Source of the DNA: Clostridiaceae bacterium
Lineage (GTDB): Bacteria > Bacillota > Clostridia > Lachnospirales > Lachnospiraceae
Assembly: GCA_910574345.1 (NCBI GenBank)
Contig: CAJSZV010000002.1
Location: 124,001-188,000, forward strand
DNA: 64,000 nucleotides
Direction: 5' to 3'
The number at the start of each line of letters is the position of its first letter. The first letter of the stretch is position 1. Shown piece by piece: positions 33,433 through 40,463 of this stretch. Under the pieces are notes generated by a model that saw only the letters and a program-made list of their open reading frames with translations, was not told the DNA's origin and searched no databases. The position numbers and the translations under genes were made by a program.

Positions 33433-34068
33433 ATGAAAAAAGACCAAAGAGAGTTCATCATAAAAGAATTAATGATGCCGGATTTTATAGAAAACTGCAG
33501 CCATAAGATGCTTTTGGAGGAACGGGAAGAGAGCGGGAGAAGCGAACTGAACGTACGGTTATTATCAGGGGAGAATCTGTGTATTGCCAATGCGGATAAG
33601 AAAAAGACGGATATCCATTTTTTTCAAAATGAAAAAATAAAATCCATGTACAAGCGGGTGGACCACATTATCTTTGAACATGAGGATTCCGGCAGATGGA
33701 AGCTGCATCTGATTGAGATGAAAGGGAGTGTGGGCGAGGGAAAGTGGATTGAAATTAAAGGAAAATTCCGGGCCAGTTACCTGTTATCCAAGGCAGTTTC
33801 CGGAATGCTGGAGTTGGATATTTCAGAGACACTGATGTATACCACATTTGAAAAGGTGCAGTTTCATCCGCCGGACACGATGCCGGCGGCAAGAAGGACA
33901 AGACCGGGCAAAGCAATGGTTAAAATGGAACATGAGTGGAACAGTAAAAATTTCGGGCTGAATTTTGGAGAACGTGTTTTGTTTAAACATATTCCCATTC
34001 AGATGATAAGAAACAAAGAAGGAATCCTGACCGGTAATTTAATTGAAGCCGGTTCTGCCTTGGAGTGA
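33433..34068 (+). CDS. Uncharacterised protein with PD-(D/E)XK-like signature, partner of the ATPase
   Basis: A 211-residue protein not matched to a named family. 'VDHIIFEHEDSGRWKLHLIEMKGSV' gives D77, E95 and K97, the D-Xn-ExK pattern of restriction-enzyme-like nucleases, on predicted beta strands; helices flank it. It begins 6 bp after the ATPase stop and so is co-expressed. It is likely to be the effector or a substrate-recognition subunit of the ATPase. The nuclease assignment rests on this one motif and could be wrong. Confidence 0.6.
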   Translation: MKKDQREFIIKELMMPDFIENCSHKMLLEEREESGRSELNVRLLSGENLCIANADKKKTDIHFFQNEKIKSMYKRVDHIIFEHEDSGRWKLHLIEMKGSVGEGKWIEIKGKFRASYLLSKAVSGMLELDISETLMYTTFEKVQFHPPDTMPAARRTRPGKAMVKMEHEWNSKNFGLNFGERVLFKHIPIQMIRNKEGILTGNLIEAGSALE

Positions 34069-34084
34069 AAGGACAATAAAACAG

Positions 34085-35440
34085 ATGAAAACAATTATCC
34101 ACAACGGAATCATAGTAACCATGAACAAACATCAGGACATCTTTCCTGACGGATATCTGATCATAGAAGGAACCAGACTGACTGAGGCGGGCCCAAAAGA
34201 AGAGCTCCCATACTTAATGGGTCAGAAAGCCGACCCTGAAAGCGGGGAAGAACTGAAGTGGGTAGACGCCCGCCGCGCCATGGTCATGCCGGGCATGGTG
34301 AACACCCACTGCCATATGAGTATGGTTCCCTTCCGGGGTCTGGGAGACGACTGCAAAGACCGACTTCGCGTCTTTCTTCTTCCCATGGAGGAGAAAGCCA
34401 TGGACCGGGAGATGGCAGTGTTAGGGGCGCGTTATGGGATATGTGAGCTTCTGCTGTCAGGAGTCACAACGGTTATGGACATGTACTATTACGCCGGTCA
34501 TATCGCCGGGGTCATGGACGATATGGGGATTAGGGGGATCGCCGGCGAGACAGTGATGGATCAGGCCACATGTGATGCAAAGACGCCGGAGGAGGCCGTG
34601 AGCATGGGGGAGGAGGCCATGAAAAGGTACGCTTCCCACAGCCGTGTTCGGGCTTGTCTGTCCCCTCACGGAACCACCACCTGCGGGGCGCAGTATCTGA
34701 GAAAATCCTATGAACTGGACTGCAGGTATAATGTTCCTTTCAGCCTTCACACGGCGGAGATGGATTATGAGATGGCATATCTGAGAGAGAAATATGACAT
34801 GGGGGCAGTGGAATATCTGGATCATACAGGGGTTCTGGGCCCCCGTACCCTCATTGCCCACGGGATACAGGTAAGTGCCAAAGAGGTGGAGCTTATGAAA
34901 AAGCGGGGGGCGGCAGCTGCCCACTGCATTGCCTCCAACACCAAGGCGGCCAAGGGGGTGGCTCCTGTAAAAAAGATGCTGGAAGCGGGAGTGCCCGTAG
35001 GCCTTGGAAGCGACGGGCCTGCCAGCGGCAACACGCTGGATCTCTTTGTCCAGATGCGCTTCTGCGCTAATTTCCATAAGAACACACTGAAAGACCGCAG
35101 CGCCTTCCCGGCTAAGGATATTGTGGACATGGCTACCATGGGAGGAGCAAAAGCCCTGGGGATGGAAGATGAGATCGGTTCCTTGGAGCCGGGAAAGGAG
35201 GCGGATGTGGTGATTGTGGAGACGGATTCCGTCAATATGTTCCCTGTCTACGACCCTTATGCCGCCTTGGTGTACAGCGCTCAGGCTTCCAATGTGCGGG
35301 ATGTTTATGTGGCAGGAAAGTGTCTGGTAAAGGATAAAGAACTGGTGTACCAGGATCTGGGACAGGTGAGGGAGGCTCTTTTTGAGAAGATGAAGAAGAC
35401 TGAATTTGGGAAAATGGAGGGCATAATTTTCACAAAATAG
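34085..35440 (+). CDS. Amidohydrolase, S-adenosylhomocysteine/methylthioadenosine deaminase-like
   Basis: A 451-residue metal-dependent deaminase or chlorohydrolase. The metal ligands appear as 'GMVNTHCHMSM' (HxH), His in 'FSLHTAEMDYE', His in 'LIAHGIQV' and Asp in 'GLGSDGPASGNTLDLF'. These match the family of TRZ/ATZ and MTA/SAH deaminases that convert the 6-amino group of adenine nucleosides to an oxo group. The ATG at 34085 is used; the open frame to 34043 overlaps the previous gene. It may be outside the ibrAB-ATPase island functionally. Exact substrate is not fixed. Confidence 0.88.
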   Translation: MKTIIHNGIIVTMNKHQDIFPDGYLIIEGTRLTEAGPKEELPYLMGQKADPESGEELKWVDARRAMVMPGMVNTHCHMSMVPFRGLGDDCKDRLRVFLLPMEEKAMDREMAVLGARYGICELLLSGVTTVMDMYYYAGHIAGVMDDMGIRGIAGETVMDQATCDAKTPEEAVSMGEEAMKRYASHSRVRACLSPHGTTTCGAQYLRKSYELDCRYNVPFSLHTAEMDYEMAYLREKYDMGAVEYLDHTGVLGPRTLIAHGIQVSAKEVELMKKRGAAAAHCIASNTKAAKGVAPVKKMLEAGVPVGLGSDGPASGNTLDLFVQMRFCANFHKNTLKDRSAFPAKDIVDMATMGGAKALGMEDEIGSLEPGKEADVVIVETDSVNMFPVYDPYAALVYSAQASNVRDVYVAGKCLVKDKELVYQDLGQVREALFEKMKKTEFGKMEGIIFTK

Positions 35441-35478
35441 TCACAATATAGAGACTTCCAGATTTTTTCAATTGCGTC

Positions 35479-35520
35479 TTGTATTTTTAAAAATATGGGT
35501 TATAATACTATATGTAGTGT
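35479..35520 (+). promoter_or_regulatory. nrdDG promoter with NrdR box
   Basis: TTGTAT (35479-35484), 16-bp spacer, TATAAT (35501-35506). The 16-mer ATACTATATGTAGTGT (35505-35520) agrees with the NrdR consensus acaCwAtATaTwGtgt at 14 of 16 places and overlaps the -10. A weaker match lies at 35441-35456. Confidence 0.75.
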
Positions 35521-35561
35521 TTGGAGTGCTACTAATAATACAAGATATGGAGTGCGTGGGA

Positions 35562-37745
35562 ATGAATATTATAAAGAGAAGCGGCATGGAAGTGCGTTTT
35601 GAAGCCGAGAAGATTCAGAATGCAGTGGAGAAAGCCAACGGCACCGTAAAAGAAGAAGAGCACTTGACATCGGATCAGATTGTGAAGATCGTCCAGGCAG
35701 TTACAGAAAGATGTCAGAGCCTGAATCGGGCAGCCGGTGTGGAAGAGATTCAGGATATGGTGGAGGAAGAGATCATGCGCCACCAGGCCTACAAAGTCGC
35801 CAACCATTATATCACGTACCGTTATAAAAGGCAACTGGTTCGTAAGTCCAACAGTACGGATCAGCAGATATTAAGCCTGATCGAGTGCAGCAACGAGGAA
35901 GTGCTTCAGGAGAATTCCAATAAAAATCCTGTGGTCAACAGTGTTCAGAGAGACTACATGGCAGGCGCGGTGAGCAAGGATATTACCAACCGTCTTCTGC
36001 TGCCCCAGGAAGTGGTCCAGGCTCATGAAGAGGGAATCATTCATTTCCACGATGCGGATTATTTTGCTCAGCATATGCATAACTGTGATCTGGTGAACTT
36101 AGAGGACATGCTTCAGAACGGGACGGTGATTTCCGATACCCTGATTGAGAAGCCCCACAGTTTTTCCACGGCCTGCAATATTGCCACTCAGATCATCGCT
36201 CAGGTGGCGTCCTCCCAGTACGGCGGCCAGAGCATCTCGCTGACCCATCTTGCGCCTTTTGTGGATGTGAGCCGCCAGAAGATTGTGCTGGAGGTGCGGC
36301 AGGAGTTAAGACAGCTTGGGTGCGAAGGAACAAAAGAACAGATGGAGACCATTGTGGAACAGCGTCTCCGCGATGAGGTGAAGAAGGGGATTCAAACCAT
36401 CCAGTACCAGGTGATCACCCTTATGACCACCAACGGTCAGGCGCCGTTTTTGACTGTGTTTATGTATTTGAACGAGGCGGGAGACAATCACCGCTTAAAA
36501 CACGATCTGGCCATGATCATTGAGGAGACCCTGCGCCAGAGGATTCAGGGCGTGAAGAACGAGAAGGGCCAGTGGATTACGCCTGCATTCCCCAAGCTGA
36601 TCTATGTCTTGGAGGAAGATAATATCCGTCCCGATTCGCCCTATTACTATCTGACGGAACTGGCTGCCAGGTGCACGGCCAAGAGGATGGTGCCTGACTA
36701 TATTTCCGAGAAGATCATGATGAAGAATAAGGTGGACAAAAACGGGGAAGGCCACTGCTATACCTGTATGGGATGCCGAAGCTTTCTTACTCCTTATGTG
36801 GAGCCGGATACAGGAAAGCCCAAGTATTACGGCAGATTCAACCAGGGCGTGGTGACTATCAGCCTTCCCGATGCGGCCCTGTCCTCAGGAAAAGACATGG
36901 ACCGGTTCTGGGAGATTCTGGAGGAAAGGCTGGAACTTTGCTACCGGGCCCTTATGTGCCGCCATAAACGCCTGAAAGGCACCTTGTCCGATGCGGCCCC
37001 CATCCTGTGGCAGAACGGCGCATTGGCCAGACTGAAGAAGGGCGAGACTATTGACAGGCTCCTGTACGGCGGGTATTCTACGATTTCTCTGGGGTATGCA
37101 GGACTTTATGAGTGCGTATACTATATGACAGGCAAGTCCCATACGGATCCGGAGGCCATACCCTTTGCCCTGGAAGTCATGCAGAGGCTTAACGACGCCT
37201 GCAAAAAATGGAAGGAGAAGGAGAATATTGATTTCTCCCTTTACGGAACGCCTTTGGAATCCACTACCTACAAGTTTGCCAAGTGCCTTCAGAAGCGTTT
37301 CGGCATCATAGAAGGAGTGACGGACAAGAATTATATTACCAACAGCTATCATATCCATGTGACGGAGGAGATCAATGCCTTTGACAAGCTGTCCATAGAG
37401 GCCAAGTTCCAGGCTCTTTCTCCTGGAGGAGCCATCAGCTATGTGGAAGTGCCGGATATGCAGAACAATATTCCGGCGGTTATGGCTCTTCTGAACCATA
37501 TTTATGACAACATTATGTATGCGGAACTGAACACCAAAAGCGATTACTGCCAGGTGTGCGGTTTTGACGGTGAGATTCAGATCATAGAGGATGAGCACGG
37601 CAAATTAGTATGGCAGTGCCCGGGCTGCGGCAACCGCGACCAGGACAAGATGAATGTGGCCAGAAGAACCTGCGGCTACATAGGAACCCAGTTCTGGAAC
37701 CAGGGAAGGACTCAGGAGATCAAAGACAGGGTGCTGCACCTGTAG
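35562..37745 (+). CDS. nrdD: Anaerobic ribonucleoside-triphosphate reductase
   Basis: The class III reductase makes deoxyribonucleotides without oxygen. From the ATG at 35562 (GGAG 9 bases upstream) it has 727 residues: an N-terminal ATP-cone ('VRFEAEKIQNAVEKANG...RHQAYKVANHYITYRYKR'), the catalytic barrel, a zinc site near the C-terminus ('CQVCGF' and 'CPGCGN') and the glycyl radical motif 'RRTCGYIG'. All are intact. nrdG follows after 7 bp. A NrdR box in the promoter indicates repression by the ATP/dATP-sensing NrdR. Confidence 0.96.
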   Translation: MNIIKRSGMEVRFEAEKIQNAVEKANGTVKEEEHLTSDQIVKIVQAVTERCQSLNRAAGVEEIQDMVEEEIMRHQAYKVANHYITYRYKRQLVRKSNSTDQQILSLIECSNEEVLQENSNKNPVVNSVQRDYMAGAVSKDITNRLLLPQEVVQAHEEGIIHFHDADYFAQHMHNCDLVNLEDMLQNGTVISDTLIEKPHSFSTACNIATQIIAQVASSQYGGQSISLTHLAPFVDVSRQKIVLEVRQELRQLGCEGTKEQMETIVEQRLRDEVKKGIQTIQYQVITLMTTNGQAPFLTVFMYLNEAGDNHRLKHDLAMIIEETLRQRIQGVKNEKGQWITPAFPKLIYVLEEDNIRPDSPYYYLTELAARCTAKRMVPDYISEKIMMKNKVDKNGEGHCYTCMGCRSFLTPYVEPDTGKPKYYGRFNQGVVTISLPDAALSSGKDMDRFWEILEERLELCYRALMCRHKRLKGTLSDAAPILWQNGALARLKKGETIDRLLYGGYSTISLGYAGLYECVYYMTGKSHTDPEAIPFALEVMQRLNDACKKWKEKENIDFSLYGTPLESTTYKFAKCLQKRFGIIEGVTDKNYITNSYHIHVTEEINAFDKLSIEAKFQALSPGGAISYVEVPDMQNNIPAVMALLNHIYDNIMYAELNTKSDYCQVCGFDGEIQIIEDEHGKLVWQCPGCGNRDQDKMNVARRTCGYIGTQFWNQGRTQEIKDRVLHL

Positions 37746-37752
37746 GAGGGTT

Positions 37753-38280
37753 ATGTATTACAGCACAATCAAAAAATGGGATGTTGCCGACGGTCCGGGA
37801 GTAAGAGTCACGCTTTTTGTCTCAGGCTGCACCAACCATTGTCCGGGCTGTTTCCAGCCTGAAACATGGGACTTTCACTATGGCCGTCCTTATACGGAAG
37901 AAACACAGGGAGAACTGTTAAAGGCCTTGGAACCGGAGTTTATTCAGGGACTTACCCTTCTGGGGGGAGAGCCTATGGAGTTTGAGAACCAGCAGGTTCT
38001 GACAGGACTGCTTGCGGCGGTGAAAGAACGGTTTCCGGGGAAAGATATCTGGTGTTATACGGGATTTACCTATGAGACGGACTTAAGACCTAAAGGCGCA
38101 AGGTACGGCCCGGATACAGATAAACTGCTGGCCATGATTGATGTTCTGGTGGACGGAAAGTTCATCCGGGAGAAGCGGAATCTCATGCTTTCTTTCAGAG
38201 GATCGGAGAATCAGAGGGTCATTGACATGAAGAGGACTCTGAAAGAAGAACAGGTGGTTTTATCGGAGTGGAATAAATAG
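37753..38280 (+). CDS. nrdG: Anaerobic ribonucleotide reductase activase (radical SAM)
   Basis: The 175-residue NrdG uses a [4Fe-4S] cluster and S-adenosylmethionine to make the glycyl radical on NrdD. The radical SAM motif is 'CTNHCPGC' (CX3CX2C) near residue 26, after 'YYSTIKKWDVADGPGVRVTLFVSG'. 'LTLLGGEPM' is the typical GGE SAM-binding loop. GGAGGG lies 5 bases before the ATG. It is co-transcribed with nrdD. Confidence 0.96.
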   Translation: MYYSTIKKWDVADGPGVRVTLFVSGCTNHCPGCFQPETWDFHYGRPYTEETQGELLKALEPEFIQGLTLLGGEPMEFENQQVLTGLLAAVKERFPGKDIWCYTGFTYETDLRPKGARYGPDTDKLLAMIDVLVDGKFIREKRNLMLSFRGSENQRVIDMKRTLKEEQVVLSEWNK

Positions 38281-38310
38281 GAAGAGGAGCCTTTTTCCGG
38301 CGGATTTTCT

Positions 38311-38336
38311 TATATTTTCCGGCAAAATACCGATAT
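38311..38336 (+). promoter_or_regulatory. Possible sigma-28 (FliA) promoter of the FliD-like gene
   Basis: ACCGATAT (38329-38336) differs by one base from the sigma-28 -10 GCCGATAT, with TATA (38311-38314) 14 bp upstream in place of TAAA. Weak but in the right place for a late flagellar gene. Confidence 0.3.
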
Positions 38337-38420
38337 ACATGATGACACTGAGTCAAAGGACTAAGTGATTCGCCGTATTATAATATCAGGTATTTTATGA
38401 TACCGGAAAGGAGAGAGATT

Positions 38421-39296
38421 ATGGCATTAAACGGAATTTCATCCAGCGGTTATGACAGCTACTATACTTACAACTACAGTTATAACAATGGCATCAGCAG
38501 CGACAGCTGGACAGACAGTGCTAATAAGAAGACAGAGGAACTGAAGAAGAATCTGGGCATATCTGATACGGAAAGCACAAGCAGCGGCAGTACGTCGTCT
38601 GTAGCTACCAGCACATCAGGATTTTTGATGGGTTATCAGACAAGACTGGAAGATCTGGAGGCTTCCGCTTCCAAGCTTCAGCTTAGCACCAAGGACAATG
38701 TATTCGCCAACTATGACAAGGCTTTGCAGAGCCAGGCTAAGGGAGAAGAAGGCGCCGACGACAAAGTCAGCAAGGCAGCTGACGATGTGGTGTCCGCCGT
38801 GAAGGATCTGGTAAAGAATTATAATGACACCATATCCTACTTAAAGAAGAACGGCAGTTTCGGTTCCGGCTTGTCAAGCCAGATGGAGTCTCTTAAGAGG
38901 AGCATTCCCACAGAGCAGGGGCTGAAGTATTTTGGTTTAAGCTTTGATACAAACGGCAACTTAAAGATGGACGAAGAGAAGTTCCGGGAGACCCTGCAGA
39001 AGGATCCGGAGTTTGTAAAAGAAAGCTTCGGCGGACAGTATGGTATCGCCGAGCGTCTGGGCAGCAAGGCGACTGCGATTTTGGATTCTTCCGTAGACAA
39101 GGTTATCGGAAGCAGCGGGGATTCTTCGGAAGATACGAAGAAAACCGCCAGTTCCACCCCTGTTACCACTTACACTGGTTCAGGCGGCAGTTCCAATATG
39201 AATGATTCCTTTAAGCAGTTTGCCACATTTGCGAGAAGCGGAGCTTTTAACTTGAGCAACTATTATGCAGTATCTATGCTCAATGTTCTTGTTTAG
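38421..39296 (+). CDS. Short FliD-like flagellar protein
   Basis: A 291-residue protein with a Ser/Tyr/Asn-rich N-terminus ('SGYDSYYTYNYSYNN') and a C-terminal half that resembles the C-terminal domain of the filament cap FliD: 'VVSAVKDLVKNYNDTISYLK', then 'GLKYFGLSFDTNGNLKMDEEKFRETLQKDPEFVKESFGG'. A full FliD is 450 residues or more, so this is a reduced relative. The ATG at 38421 follows AAGGAG. It sits just upstream of the flagellar operon and ends before a terminator. It may cap a structure or be an exported accessory protein. Confidence 0.6.
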   Translation: MALNGISSSGYDSYYTYNYSYNNGISSDSWTDSANKKTEELKKNLGISDTESTSSGSTSSVATSTSGFLMGYQTRLEDLEASASKLQLSTKDNVFANYDKALQSQAKGEEGADDKVSKAADDVVSAVKDLVKNYNDTISYLKKNGSFGSGLSSQMESLKRSIPTEQGLKYFGLSFDTNGNLKMDEEKFRETLQKDPEFVKESFGGQYGIAERLGSKATAILDSSVDKVIGSSGDSSEDTKKTASSTPVTTYTGSGGSSNMNDSFKQFATFARSGAFNLSNYYAVSMLNVLV

Positions 39297-39315
39297 TTTT
39301 GGTGTAACTGCCTGC

Positions 39316-39354
39316 AAAACCGTCAGCGCCAGCCAGTTGGCGCCGGCGGTTTTT
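39316..39354 (+). terminator. Intrinsic terminator before the flagellar operon
   Basis: AAACCG-tca-GCGCCA pairs with TGGCGC-cgg-CGGTTT and is followed by TTTTT, separating the FliD-like gene from the operon promoter. Confidence 0.85.
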
Positions 39355-39442
39355 GATGTTCCAGAAGAAAAGTCAATTGTATAAAGGTTCCGTTAAAAAG
39401 GAGAAAGTCACATAATATTCACATCCAATTGACAAAAATTGA

Positions 39443-39471
39443 TTGACAGGATAGAAACATTAGGGCATAAT
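39443..39471 (+). promoter_or_regulatory. Main promoter of the flagellar/chemotaxis operon
   Basis: TTGACA (39443-39448), 17-bp spacer, CATAAT (39466-39471): a near-consensus sigma-A promoter. It leaves a leader of about 165 bases before flgB. The remainder of the 39355-39642 gap shows no gene. Confidence 0.75.
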
Positions 39472-39477
39472 TAATAT

Positions 39478-39512
39478 ATTCTCCTAGATATGAATAAAAT
39501 ATTCAGGAGAAT
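39478..39512 (+). promoter_or_regulatory. Hairpin at the 5' end of the flagellar operon transcript
   Basis: ATTCTCCT (39478-39485) pairs perfectly with AGGAGAAT (39505-39512) across a 19-base AT-rich loop. The expected transcription start is at the stem's base, so this may be an mRNA-protecting or regulatory structure. Confidence 0.5.
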
Positions 39513-39642
39513 TTTGGAAGGGATTTTGGGTTGATTTCAAACAAGAATAGTGATATCATTATAAAGAGTGTGAAATCACGAATGGAACTAATATGCTGTT
39601 GAAATTGATCTTTGCATAATATAGAAGAGGAGAAGGAATGCT

Positions 39643-40035
39643 ATGGCCGAGTTATATGGGAATGGGGTCGTATTGACGGAGAAGGTTCTTGATTATCTGT
39701 GGCAGCGGCAGACAGTGTCGCTGAATAATGTGGCGAATGTGGATACACCAGGATTCAAGTCTCAGTACATAACGTTTGAAGAGGAACTGAACAAGAGAAT
39801 AACGGATGCGAATAAGACGAAGAGATCGCCGAGACAGGCCGTACGGAATGCCATTCATTCCACCCGATCGACGCTGAATACTACGCGGAACGAGTCCAGC
39901 AGGCTGGACGGGAATAATGTGGATATGGATCAGGAGCAGATTGAGATTGTCCGTTCTGCTTATGAATACCAGTATATCTTAAGTTCGTTTAACAGCGACA
40001 TAACCCGTCTGAAAAATGCAGCCAAGAGCTTCTAA
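39643..40035 (+). CDS. flgB: Flagellar basal-body rod protein FlgB
   Basis: FlgB builds the proximal rod with FlgC. The 130-residue protein has the rod N-terminal helix and the signature 'SLNNVANVDTPGFKSQYITFEEEL', and ends with a coiled-coil C-terminus ('EIVRSAYEYQYILSSFNSDITRLKNAAKSF'). It is exported without cleavage by the flagellar type III system. It is the first gene of the long operon; unusually, flgC does not follow but appears 13 kb downstream. Confidence 0.93.
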   Translation: MAELYGNGVVLTEKVLDYLWQRQTVSLNNVANVDTPGFKSQYITFEEELNKRITDANKTKRSPRQAVRNAIHSTRSTLNTTRNESSRLDGNNVDMDQEQIEIVRSAYEYQYILSSFNSDITRLKNAAKSF

Positions 40036-40071
40036 GGACGATAGAGCGACAAGGAGAGGATGGAGGCATTT

Positions 40072-40386
40072 ATGGAAGGAACATCATTTATTACACCTAT
40101 GCAGCTGTGGAATATCGGGACGGATTTAAATGAATCCAACAATATAGCCGCGGCTAATGCAGAAGCGTCGTTATTCAAGAGCGTTTTTAAGAATGCCATA
40201 GACCAGGTAAAAGAGACCCAGGCCGATGTGGAGCACAAGCAGTATCTTCTGATGACAGGCCAGCTTGACGATGCTCATACACTGCCTATTGCGGAAGCGA
40301 AAGCCGGATTGACTTTGGATGTGCTGATTACGCTGCGCAACAAGACCCTTGAAGCTTACAATGAGCTGATCAAGATGAACGTTTAG
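40072..40386 (+). CDS. fliE: Flagellar hook-basal body complex protein FliE
   Basis: FliE joins the MS ring to the rod. A 104-residue protein with the typical C-terminal 'GLTLDVLITLRNKTLEAYNELIKMNV' helix. The ATG at 40072 has GGAGG 5 bases upstream; the ATG at 40060 lies only 3 bases after its AAGGAG and is less likely. It lies between flgB and fliF as in many Firmicutes apart from the missing flgC. Confidence 0.9.
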   Translation: MEGTSFITPMQLWNIGTDLNESNNIAAANAEASLFKSVFKNAIDQVKETQADVEHKQYLLMTGQLDDAHTLPIAEAKAGLTLDVLITLRNKTLEAYNELIKMNV

Positions 40387-40463
40387 CATATATCTGCGGA
40401 TTAAGCAGATGGGGTGACAGATCATCCGTTCTTATGGGCGGTGAAGCAATAATATGACAAAGG

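Noticed and set aside
35472-35561. 30-codon hydrophobic N-terminal extension of NrdD
   Set aside because: It overlaps the promoter and NrdR box; the ATG at 35562 has a proper ribosome site and matches NrdD beginnings.
39472-39642. c-di-GMP riboswitch in the flagellar operon leader
   Set aside because: Such switches precede flagellar operons in some Clostridia, but the conserved GEMM core and its tetraloop receptor are not present in this leader.
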